The notes under the pieces: generated by a model | What the model was told of the DNA's origin: nothing | Seen by the model: the letters and a program-made list of their open reading frames with translations, nothing else | The model's database searches: none | Part shown: piece by piece, positions 27,125 through 35,947 of the stretch | How positions within the stretch are numbered: the first letter of the stretch is position 1 | Layout of the letters: each line of letters begins with the position of its first letter | Assembly (NCBI GenBank): GCA_041399085.1 | Contig: JAWKTM010000032.1 | Coordinates: forward strand, 1 to 64,000 | DNA length: 64,000 bases | Origin: JAWKTM01 sp041399085 | GTDB lineage: Bacteria; Planctomycetota; Planctomycetia; Pirellulales; Pirellulaceae | Reading direction: 5' to 3' | Translations under genes and position numbers: made by a program

Positions 27125-27284
27125 GATTCCTCAATCCATGACATGCGGTTTGCCGCTCGCCCCCTCAATACCCGTCCGGCAAGCAAGTTACCAAATCATT
27201 TAAGCGAAGGCGAGCCCTCCTGGTTTCGTACCACTGACGGCTCGCGCCGTTCCGCTAAAATCGTTAGTCATTTGGTGACTGGTC

Positions 27285-30074
27285 CTAAGCCACCTGTTTC
27301 AACCGCCGAATCAACCACTCCATGCAAAACGCCGCAGATGATTGCCAGCAACCAAGTCAGCAGCAAATGCTTCTGAACGGCTTTGTCCGGGTCGACCCGG
27401 CAAATAGGTGACTGGTCCTGCGGTTTCCATCGTCGCGGCCAAACCGGGGATTCCGGCGCCCTGTTCACGGCGGCCGCCGCGACGCCCACATAGTAGCGCC
27501 GTTGGTCTTCTGCGCGATTTCCATCAACAGCGGATCGTTGCGCTCGGGCTGCTCGATTTCTTTCGCTGGCACCCGCGCTCGCACGTCGCGTGTCAGCAGC
27601 TCCTCGTCGCCCGCCACCTGCAATTCCAGCCGGTAGTCGCCTTCCTGCGTGACGGGGAACTGGGCCGTATACATCCCTTCGCGAGCTGAATCCTTGACCT
27701 GCCGCATCACCAACGGCTTGCGGACCGCGTCCGGTTGCACAATCACGGCCGTCACTTCCGCGTCGGTCAACGGATTGTGTTGATCGTCGGTCAAAATCGC
27801 TCGCACGGTAACTTGATCGCCCAACAACGCACGATCTTTGTCGACCAGCAACACGCCACGGCTGCTGTCGCGCAGCAACCGGCCTTCGCTGGCCCAGCGA
27901 ATCAGCTTGGTGTAGTACCGCTCGAAATACGCTTCATCGACCGCTCGCAGCCGCCACATCTCGCCGCTGGCTTGAAAGAACACACGGCCGGCGCCATAAA
28001 ACTGGCCCGCCATGTAGACCGGCAACTCGGCGTCGATCGAGGTCGACGGATCCGAGAACCGGGCAAACACGCGCGCTCCCGGCTTGGGATCCTTCACGGT
28101 GTAAAAACCGTACACGCCATCGAACGAAGCCCAAGCAGCCTCGCTGTCGGTCGGTTCATCTTCCAGCCACAGGAATTCCGAGTCGAGTCCTTCGCGTGTG
28201 AATTGCAGCGGCCAAGCCGCTTCGCCACCCATGCGACTGGCGGCGAACGACGAGATCCCTCGGCTATCGAACATCACCGGATAGAGCGCCCGCACCGTGT
28301 CGATTCGCTTGTCGCCCCGTCGCCGATGCGCCCATTGAGGTGTGTACACCGGACCGGCAATCAGAATCAGGCCGCCCGCCTTCTCCGCCACCCAGCGATC
28401 CAGCAATTCGATCTCCTGTTCGTCGAACTTCGTCCAATCGGGATCAAAGCCAACGATGCAGTCGTATTCAAACAACTCGCCCGCCGTCGACGGAAACTCA
28501 TAAACCACATTGTGAGCTTCCTGCGAAATGCCGGGAGGCGCCGATTGCAGAAACACATCCACGGTGGTGTCGCGATCGCGGTATAACAAGTTCCGCAAGA
28601 ACCGGTACTCGCGCATCGGACCGCCAGCGATCAACAGCACGCGATTCTTGCGTTCCACGATCTGCACGCTGGCCGTCTTCTCGTTGTCCCGCACATCGTG
28701 ATCCTGTTCGGGCGGAACAATCCGCAGCGTATACACGCGCTTGCCCGTTTCGTCCGGAGTCACCTCGAATTTGACCGGCATCAGCTCGCCGTCTTTCGGC
28801 AACGTGATGCGCCGCTCCTCTTCGAAAGCTTCGGCCGAGTTGTCCGCGCCGTCTTCCGAAGAATACAGCTCCAGCTTCGCGGCTCGCCCGCCCAGTCCAT
28901 ACGACTGCACATAGCCGCTCAACGAGAAATCATCGCCAGGGTAAACGCGCCGCGGCGCTTCGAGATCCACGATCCGCGCATTCGCCGGACGCTTGTCGGA
29001 CCCCATGCCAACCGGGTAAATCGGAATCTGGGCTTCCTGAGCCGCGGCAATTGCCGAAGCCGCATCGGCGCCCTCGTTCGACCGGCCATCCGTGAACACC
29101 ACGACGCCAGCGATTGGACCGCCACGCTCCTTGTTCACAACGTATCGCAACGCGTCGCCCAGCCGCGTCTCGGTGCCTCGCGCCAACAGCTCGTCCGACC
29201 AATTCGGTATCAGCTCCGGCTCGGGCTGTTCGCCTTCCTCGCCGTCCACGCCCGTGGTCGAATCCTGCCCGCTAGCCGCCGCGGAGAAGTCTGGTTCAGC
29301 CAAACCAACCAACGCCAGCGCGCTGGTCTCCGGCGAACGCAAATTGGCCACCGCAAAAACCACGACCGCGCCCAACAGCATCACCAGCCCGAACAGCACG
29401 GCGTAACTCTGGCCCTCGAACCCGCGAAACAAATTGCCGACAAACAGATGCGCCAAACCGGCCGTGATCGAAATCAGCAACAACACACCCGCAATCGCCG
29501 CCAACACACGCGACGTCGCGAACGCCGCCTGCTGCTCTTCGCTCGCCTTCGCCGCGGCCGACTCGCCGTCCGTCTCGTCCGATTTTTTCGTCAGCGTCGC
29601 GACCTCGACCGGCTTGGCCGTTTGATCGAAGCCATAGAAAACCACGTCGTGCTTGGCGCGAAGGTCCTCGACCAATGAACCCTTCGACAGCTCGTCCACG
29701 ATCAGCTCGATGCGCGACGGACCGGCCGGCGCCGAGGAGGACGACGAGTCGCGCAATCCCATGCTCTGGCTGGTATCGACCAACACGACCGCGCGCGAGT
29801 GCTTGACCAACTTGCTCTCGGTCTTTTTCTCGACGTCCAAAAACCAAATCAAAATGCCGACGAACCCAACCACGCGCAGCAACACCAACCCGATCGCCAG
29901 CCCGCGCGAAAGCTCGACGCTGTCGCGCATGTACATGTAGATCACGTAGGCCAGCACGGCCGCGCAAACCAACAACAGCAGCAACCAATGCCAGCCTTCC
30001 GGCATCGAATGCACGCGAGCAATGTCGTAATAAGTGCTGCCGGCTTGCTGGGCCAGCAAGGTTATCGAATTCAT
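27285..30074 (-). CDS. Membrane-anchored VWA-domain protein, indels in the last 170 bp
   Basis: About 929 residues after repair. N-terminal membrane helices (about 28-48 and 57-80), von Willebrand A metal-binding motif DTSQS (100-104), two further helices (about 190-260), an FTDGRSNEG strand near 330, then a beta-rich region and a glutamine-amidotransferase-like segment (LLIAGGPMREYRFLRNLLY, about 480). The uninterrupted frame stops at 27465, but the family C-terminus (YLPGRPD, then AVQKHLLLTWLLAI, then MEWLIRRLKQVA) continues in shifting frames to TAG at 27285-27287. I count about four mutually compensating indels (near 27480, 27408, 27392, 27325). It overlaps the upstream gene stop by one base (TGATG). 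Confidence 0.8.
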
Positions 30075-32512
30075 CAGCGCACGGCTCCTCGCGCCGGATG
30101 GTAACTGGCAAAGTAAGCGAGCGCCTGTTCGCCGATCAACAGACCGACCAACATGCTCATCACAAGCAAACTGATGTTGAAGCCGCCTTCGTCGCTGGTT
30201 TCCGCCTCGAATTCATCCGCGCTGCGAAACACGGGCTTCACCGGATCTAACCGCGACAACAGCCGCTGCGGATCGGCCAAAGCGACTTCGCCTTCGGTCG
30301 GCTCGACATTCAACGCAAACCGTCGCACGTCATAACCGCCCGCGGCCGTCGACTCCCAAGCTTCATAGACGCCGCTGCGATTCGTTTCGCTGCCAGCTTG
30401 CCCAGCCGTGATCCGACCGATCGATGTCACATAGAACGGCGAATCCGCTTCGGGTTTGGCGGCCGTGGCGTCGATCCGCACCCGAGTGGCGTTCGCAGCG
30501 CCCGGCGCAATGAACGTGACCTCGGGCCGATACTTGTCCGCCGGCATTTGCAATTCGACCGGCGTTCCCACCATCCGCTGCTCGACCGCCCGGCCGCTCG
30601 CCGCCAAATACGATTGCAAGTTCAACAGCACGACCACGAAGCTGGGGTTTGTCGCCCAGTTGTTCCATTGCGGAGCCAGCGTGGATGTGAAGGCGACGAC
30701 GCGCCCTTCACCAAACGTGCTTTCGACCGCCAGCGGTTGGCGATTCCGCAACGAGGCGATCACTTGCGTCGTCGACTGCTCCGCCGGCTCCCATGTCTCC
30801 GCCGTGCGAAAATACCGCTCGACCGTAACCAAACGAATCAACGGATTACGCTCGTCGGCGAACGCACTGAACAGCGGATGATCCATCACAACCACGTCCG
30901 GCGAATCCTCGCTCAGAGGCGGCTCCAGCAGATCGTCGCTGGTCAGCGGCATCGGCATCAAGCCGTTCCCCTCGTTGTAAAGTCGCCCGTTGTAGAACGA
31001 GATATTGGCGTCGGGCCCCAGAAACACGGCCAAGCCGCCTCCGCCCCGCACGAACGTTTCCAGATTCTCGACCGCCCGATCATCCAGACGCGGAACGTCC
31101 AGCAAATAAACGACGCGGTACTGAGCCAACGTTTCGGGCGTCGTGTCTCGCAGGAACGAAGCCGGTTGCACATCGGGGCGAATGCCCGTGTTGGCTCGTT
31201 GCCCCGGTTGAAACGCCGCTTGCAAGTAATAACTGTTCGCCTGCGCCACGTCGCCGTCGATGACCAGAACGCGTTCGCCTTCGGGAAAGTCCACCACGGC
31301 CCAGCGGCGATTGTCGGCCGCGATCGCATCGTCCGGCAGTTCGGCCGTCACCACATGCTCGCCCGGTTCCGGGAAGTACACCTGCACGCGCCGAGTCACG
31401 GTTTCGCCAGGTCCGATCGTGTCGATGAACTCGGTCGGCAACGCCTCGGGTTTTCCCAACGTCGCGTCGGGCGTCGCGGCGGCCGTTTCCGCCGGATCGA
31501 AATAGGTCGTCTTGATCGTGAGCTGAACTTTGTTGACGGCTTGTTTGCCAAAGTTCTTCACGCTGACGTTCATGAACAACGGCACGCCTGCCGCCCGTGT
31601 ATCCTCGGTCGGCGCCAGTTCCACGATGCCCAAATTCGGCTGTTCATTACGCACGGCGCTGATCAACTGCACCCGCGCGCCGGCCTTCTCGATCTCACGA
31701 AGCTGGTTCCGCACCGCCGCCGGGTTCTCCCAATCGGGCGCCCGGAAATCAGACAGCAAATAAACGATGCTGCGTTCCTGCGGATGCTCGTCGATCAACT
31801 GCCGGACTAGGCCGAGTGCCGCCTGCGGTCCGGCGGACAGTTGCGTGACCTCCATGCCGTTGCGTTTCTCTTCCAGCGTCACATCGAAGCTGCTGTCCAC
31901 CAACTCGTTGCTCAGATCGGCCACTTGAGCCATCAAGGCTTCGGCTTTGGCCTTGGCGTCCGCGGCGTTGGACTTTGATTTTGACTTCGCGCTCGCCTCC
32001 GCCGCACTCGTCTCCGCGTTGTTTTCGGCCGACGGCCCAGCCGCCGTGCCCGCGGCGTCTTGCTCGGTCACGGCCCGCTCGGCCTTGGAAAGCCGCAACA
32101 GTGTGAAGCGATTCGATGTCTCACTGTCGACCAACTGAGCCCCGATCCGCGCGATCGTCTGCAGCGACTTGTCGAACGCCGTCGAACCGCTGATGCGTTC
32201 CGACATCGAGTAGCTGTCGTCGACCAACACATAATGATGCGTGGTCTTTTCCCCAAACATCGACAGCCATTGGTCATGAGTACGCAACTGGGCCAACATC
32301 GCCACAATCAGCGCGATCGCGGCCATGCGCATCAACAACAGCAACAATTGCTTCAGCCAAATCCACTTGCGGTGTTTCTTATAGGCTTGCAGCAAGAAAT
32401 CCATCGCCGCCCATTTAACGCGTTGATGCCGCATCAAGTTGATCAAATGGATCAACAGCGGCGCCAACACAATCAAAAAGCCGGTAATGAGAAAGGGATG
32501 AGTGAATTGCAT
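30074..32512 (-). CDS. BatA-like membrane protein with VWA domain
   Basis: An 812-residue protein: N-terminal BatA segment (about 1-75) with two membrane helices and the HLINLMRHQRVKWAAMDFLL motif, a von Willebrand A domain with DDSYS (98-102) interrupted by an Ala/Ser/Lys-rich insertion (about 150-195), beta-sandwich repeats, a glutamine-amidotransferase-like domain (about 400-560) and a C-terminal membrane helix (about 775-795). Such proteins are thought to assemble with MoxR ATPases in envelope stress or complex maturation. It lies downstream of the toxin-antitoxin remnant and its stop overlaps the next VWA gene by one base. Confidence 0.85.
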   Translation of the reverse strand: MQFTHPFLITGFLIVLAPLLIHLINLMRHQRVKWAAMDFLLQAYKKHRKWIWLKQLLLLLMRMAAIALIVAMLAQLRTHDQWLSMFGEKTTHHYVLVDDSYSMSERISGSTAFDKSLQTIARIGAQLVDSETSNRFTLLRLSKAERAVTEQDAAGTAAGPSAENNAETSAAEASAKSKSKSNAADAKAKAEALMAQVADLSNELVDSSFDVTLEEKRNGMEVTQLSAGPQAALGLVRQLIDEHPQERSIVYLLSDFRAPDWENPAAVRNQLREIEKAGARVQLISAVRNEQPNLGIVELAPTEDTRAAGVPLFMNVSVKNFGKQAVNKVQLTIKTTYFDPAETAAATPDATLGKPEALPTEFIDTIGPGETVTRRVQVYFPEPGEHVVTAELPDDAIAADNRRWAVVDFPEGERVLVIDGDVAQANSYYLQAAFQPGQRANTGIRPDVQPASFLRDTTPETLAQYRVVYLLDVPRLDDRAVENLETFVRGGGGLAVFLGPDANISFYNGRLYNEGNGLMPMPLTSDDLLEPPLSEDSPDVVVMDHPLFSAFADERNPLIRLVTVERYFRTAETWEPAEQSTTQVIASLRNRQPLAVESTFGEGRVVAFTSTLAPQWNNWATNPSFVVVLLNLQSYLAASGRAVEQRMVGTPVELQMPADKYRPEVTFIAPGAANATRVRIDATAAKPEADSPFYVTSIGRITAGQAGSETNRSGVYEAWESTAAGGYDVRRFALNVEPTEGEVALADPQRLLSRLDPVKPVFRSADEFEAETSDEGGFNISLLVMSMLVGLLIGEQALAYFASYHPARGAVR

Positions 32513-32543
32513 TTCAGGTATTCAGTTTTCCCACTAGCACACG

Positions 32544-32612
32544 CTAGGCAGTTCGTTGACTCAACCATTTGGCGACGCCCGGCCCCGTGCACTCGTCGAC
32601 CAAAAAACGCAT
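32544..32612 (-). pseudogene. Truncated DUF5615 (PIN-like) toxin, 22 codons
   Basis: ATG at 32612 immediately follows the stop of the DUF433 antitoxin gene (TAGATG). The 22 codons, beginning MRFLVDECTG and ending AKWLSQRTA, match the start of DUF5615 PIN-like toxins, which continue for about another 90 residues; here TAG follows at 32544-32546. The acidic residue of MRFLVDE is kept, but the rest of the nuclease is gone, so no toxin activity is expected. The BatA-like gene begins 31 bp further on. Too short to be found by routine gene calling. Confidence 0.65.
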
Positions 32613-32861
32613 CTAAACGGACTCCGCCAACAATGGCAGGAATGAAGCTCGGGCAATCGAATGGGATGCGAACAAAAGGCACGCTCGCAAGTCATCAACT
32701 TCGAGCCCCTCGTATTCGCCACAAATCTCCTCCACCGTAGAACCATGAGCCAGTAGATTCAAAATGTATTCAACCGTTAGCCGTGTTCCACGAATCACCG
32801 GCTTGCCGGTCATAATTGCCGGGTCACTGACAATCCGTTGAAGCAATTGTTCGTCGCTCAT
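32613..32861 (-). CDS. DUF433 antitoxin
   Basis: An 82-residue protein with the complete DUF433 pattern: DPAIMTGKPVIRGTRLTVEYILNLLAHG then EICGEYEGLEVDDLRACLLFA. DUF433 proteins are helix-turn-helix antitoxins usually paired with DUF5615 toxins. The partner is truncated to 22 codons, leaving an orphan antitoxin. It sits between the DUF58 gene (stop 31 bp upstream) and the BatA-like gene, inside an operon that normally has no such insertion. Confidence 0.88.
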   Translation of the reverse strand: MSDEQLLQRIVSDPAIMTGKPVIRGTRLTVEYILNLLAHGSTVEEICGEYEGLEVDDLRACLLFASHSIARASFLPLLAESV

Positions 32862-32892
32862 TGAATCACCTCGCTAGGCTTGACGACGCCCC

Positions 32893-33795
32893 TCAATTCC
32901 GATGATGCATTCCCAATCGGTTGCTCAAATAAGTGGCCAGTGCCGCGTCCAGCGGTTGGCTTGTGCGAAGCAACGCATAGTCGATCGTGTTTCGCGTACA
33001 ACCGCGACGGACGTCTTCTAGGAATGTGTTCAAGGCCTCCATATAACCTTCGCGCAGTGCCCGCGGATTGCAGTTCAGGAAATCCAACGACTCCAAACCT
33101 TCGAATCGTGTCGGGCCGGAAAACGGAAAGTCCAGCTCGTCGTCGTCCATCACGTGAAAGACCATCACATCGTGGCCGCGTTGCCGAAGAAACTTCAGTC
33201 CTTTCACAGCGCCGGCCACGTCTCCCAAAAAGTCCGACACGACCACGACCATGCCTCGCCGAGGATAGGACTCGGCCACATTCCGAAAGATGCCATACAT
33301 GTCCGTCTTGTCGCTTGGATTGCTCACATTCAGCGACTCGACGATCGACAGGATGTGATTCTGGCGACTGCGAACTGGCACCTTGTTTCGCACCTTGGCG
33401 TCAAACGACACACATCCCACGGCGTCTTGCTGTTTGAGGATGAAGTACGCCAAGCTCGAAGCGACCGTGCAGGCATACTCATACTTATTCAGCGGTCCGC
33501 GGCCATACGCCATGCTGTTGGAGACATCCACCAGCATCACACACCGCAGATTGGTATCTTCCTCATACTGTTTGATTTGCAGCCGGTCCTGCCGAGCCCA
33601 CACCTTCCAATCCACGTGCCGCAAATCGTCACCCGGCACATACTCGCGGTGCTGCAAGAACTCGACCGACTGCCCAAAGTACGGGCTGCGGTGATTGCCA
33701 TTGAGAAAACCTTCCACGACATGGCGGGCTCGCAAATCCATGCGCGAGATCCGCTTGATCGTTTCAGGATGCAAAAATCTTTTGGAATCGGGCAT
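32893..33795 (-). CDS. DUF58 domain protein
   Basis: A 300-residue cytoplasmic protein of the DUF58 family, a VWA-like fold encoded next to MoxR ATPases. Marks are GQSVEFLQHREYVPGDDLRHVDWKVWAR-type sequence in residues about 40-68 and the metal-site-like VDVSNSMAYG near 88-97. I chose the ATG at 33795; its coding sequence overlaps the end of the MoxR gene by 32 bp, indicating translational coupling. Function presumed: adaptor that brings substrates to the MoxR ATPase. Confidence 0.9.
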   Translation of the reverse strand: MPDSKRFLHPETIKRISRMDLRARHVVEGFLNGNHRSPYFGQSVEFLQHREYVPGDDLRHVDWKVWARQDRLQIKQYEEDTNLRCVMLVDVSNSMAYGRGPLNKYEYACTVASSLAYFILKQQDAVGCVSFDAKVRNKVPVRSRQNHILSIVESLNVSNPSDKTDMYGIFRNVAESYPRRGMVVVVSDFLGDVAGAVKGLKFLRQRGHDVMVFHVMDDDELDFPFSGPTRFEGLESLDFLNCNPRALREGYMEALNTFLEDVRRGCTRNTIDYALLRTSQPLDAALATYLSNRLGMHHRN

Positions 33796-34828
33796 CGCTG
33801 GTAAGCTCGTCTTCTTTTTCCGGAGTGACCGACACAATTCGATTGATAATTTCGTCCGCGGTCACCCCTTCGCTTTCCGCCGCGAAGTTGACAACGATGC
33901 GATGCCGCAACACGGGCTTGGCCAGCGCCTTAATATCCTCGGTCGACACATTCGGGCGACCGTACAACAGCGCGCGAGCCTTGCCGCCCAGAATCAGATA
34001 CTGCACGGCGCGAGGACCAGCACCCCAGCCCAGCATGTCGCCCACAAAGTCGGGCACGCCGGGGCTGCCCACGCGCGTTTGCCGAACAAGCGACAACGCA
34101 TAGCGAATCACGTGGTCGGTCACCGGCACTTCGCGCACGATCCGTTGCAGCTCCAAAATCTCGTCGGCCGACAGCACCGGTTGGATGTCGTCCTGCATTG
34201 TGGTCGTGGTGCGTCGAGCCACCTCGAATTCTTCGTCGAACGTCGGATAGTTCACGAACACCTTGAACATGAACCGATCCTGCTGGGCTTCCGGCAGCGG
34301 ATACGTTCCTTCCTGTTCGATCGGGTTTTGCGTCGCCAACACAAAGAACGGATCGCTCAGCGGGTGACGCACGCGGCCCACCGTGACTTGGCGTTCCTGC
34401 ATCGCTTCGAGCAGCGCGGCCTGCGTCTTGGGCGGCGTTCGGTTGATTTCGTCGGCCAGCACCACGTTCGAGAACAGCGGGCCTTCGAGGAACCGGCGCT
34501 CGCGAGCCCCCGTCGTGCGGTTCTCTTCCAAAATCTCGGTGCCCGTGATGTCGGCCGGCATCAAGTCCGGCGTGAACTGCACGCGGCTGAACGACAGATT
34601 CAACGTGCGAGCCAACGTGCTAATCATCAACGTCTTGGCCAGCCCCGGCACGCCTTCCAGCAAGCAGTGCCCTCGGCTGAACAGCGAAATCAACAGTTCC
34701 TCGATCACGTGCGATTGGCCGACGATGACCTGGCCAAGCTGATTCTGAATTCGTTCGCGAGCTTCACCCAACTTGCGGATTGCTGTCGAACCCGAGCCGT
34801 GCGGCTGGGCGTGAGCATCATGATTCAT
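33764..34828 (-). CDS. MoxR family AAA+ ATPase
   Basis: A 354-residue AAA+ ATPase. Walker A GVPGLAKT is at residues 59-66, Walker B VVLADEINRTPPKTQ near 120-134, sensor-type motif LATQNPIEQEGTYPLPEAQQDRF near 163-185. MoxR proteins act as chaperone-like remodellers with DUF58/VWA partners. The ATG at 34828 has AAAAGGGAA upstream; an in-frame extension to 35014 is unsupported. This is the promoter-proximal gene of the long minus-strand run down to about 14.2 kb. Confidence 0.95.
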   Translation of the reverse strand: MNHDAHAQPHGSGSTAIRKLGEARERIQNQLGQVIVGQSHVIEELLISLFSRGHCLLEGVPGLAKTLMISTLARTLNLSFSRVQFTPDLMPADITGTEILEENRTTGARERRFLEGPLFSNVVLADEINRTPPKTQAALLEAMQERQVTVGRVRHPLSDPFFVLATQNPIEQEGTYPLPEAQQDRFMFKVFVNYPTFDEEFEVARRTTTTMQDDIQPVLSADEILELQRIVREVPVTDHVIRYALSLVRQTRVGSPGVPDFVGDMLGWGAGPRAVQYLILGGKARALLYGRPNVSTEDIKALAKPVLRHRIVVNFAAESEGVTADEIINRIVSVTPEKEDELTSDARFQKIFAS

Positions 34829-35213
34829 GCGAGGTTCCCTTTTCGCTGCGGGACGGAAATGACTGCCAGGGCATGGCAATCCTACTTTAGTAATCCGTGA
34901 AACTGTGGTCGATTTGCCGCGAATCCGGCAAACCGGGGGTGTCAAGCGGCCCGAGCGATACGACCGCTCGGCCCCGACGCCCGGCGCAAGTCCGGCACTT
35001 TCGCAAAACTTCACACAAGCGTTAGTGCCGCGACAGGTTAGATAAGTTCAACGCTGCGGCAAGTTGCGCCAAACTACCCCAATTAACTCAGCATAGTCGC
35101 CGCGCCACGCCTCGGCCACTTTCGCCGCCAGCAACAATCCGCTCGCCGCAACTGCCGAAGCCCGCGTAACTTGCAAAGAGCGACGAATCGGCAGATTGCG
35201 TTCGAATTGGCGA
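34829..35213. other. Upstream region of moxR operon
   Basis: A 385-bp stretch between the MoxR start and the end of a decayed ATPase gene. It must hold the moxR promoter. A 74-codon minus-strand frame at 35048-35272 overlaps the ATPase remnant, has no ribosome binding site and no recognisable sequence; I do not accept it as a gene. Confidence 0.5.
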
Positions 35214-35387
35214 CTAGCGTTGCTGCCAGTTCCGCCGAATGAATCGCCCCAACAGCGGGACGGCGAACGCATACTTGCCGTGACGGTTCTTGTAGATCAA
35301 TCCCGCGTCACTCAATGTCGAGAACATCTGGCTGATTTGGCTCGGACTAATCGGCTTGGCAAGCACCTCTTTAGTCTTGGCCGCTAC
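35214..35387 (-). pseudogene. 3' remnant of an ATPase gene (winged-helix end)
   Basis: An open frame of 57 codons with no start, bounded upstream by an in-frame TAA (35388-35390) and ending with TAG at 35214-35216. It reads VLAKPISPSQISQMFSTLSD then AGLIYKNRHGKYAFAVPLLG then RFIRRNWQQR. This is the look of the C-terminal winged helix of prokaryotic AAA-type ATPases. No ATP-binding domain was found in the 560 bp upstream, so the gene has lost its 5' part. Confidence 0.5.
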
Positions 35388-35947
35388 TTACGCGTGCGCC
35401 CGACACGAGGCGATTACGCTGACGGTCCGTCGCATGCCCGCCGGCAAGATGCGAGCGAGCTTACGCTGACCACCGGACGTTTGTAATCGGATTGAACGCT
35501 GCCGAGGACGAGTCGTAAGTGTGGCAGAAGATTGTGAAGTGGGGATCGCCTGCGCCGAAGTGGCGCGATTGCGCTGAGCCGGGAAGTCGATCGGTTGAGA
35601 ATGCGATGCGGCTGCGCGTTGCGACCAGAATCATTGCATTCGCCGGTGGCGATTGCGCTGACCAATTGGGAAACGCGTGGCACCTGCGGCCAAGTGGGAT
35701 TGCCGCTGAATGGATTGCCTCCGAAAGCGGATCTGCTGCCGAAGTGGCGATTGAGCCCGTGGCCGAAGTATCGGCCGAAGTGGCGATTACGCCCTCATTG
35801 TACAACAGCGGATGCCTAAGCGAATTTTCCCCGTCTCTTGCAGCGAGACGGCGCGAGCACCCGCCGGTCAGAATGCCAACTCGCCGTCCCTACAAGGTTC
35901 CGAGGAAGAGCATTCTCTCGCCGAACGTCGCTCACGCGGACCGCGAC
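35388..35947. other. Gene-poor spacer with short repeats
   Basis: A 560-bp stretch without a credible gene. The 15-mer GCCGAAGTGGCGATT occurs perfectly at 35738-35752 and 35774-35788 and in altered form near 35554-35570 and 35762-35770. The sequence may be debris of the ATPase gene whose end lies just downstream, or a non-coding repeat tract. Confidence 0.45.
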
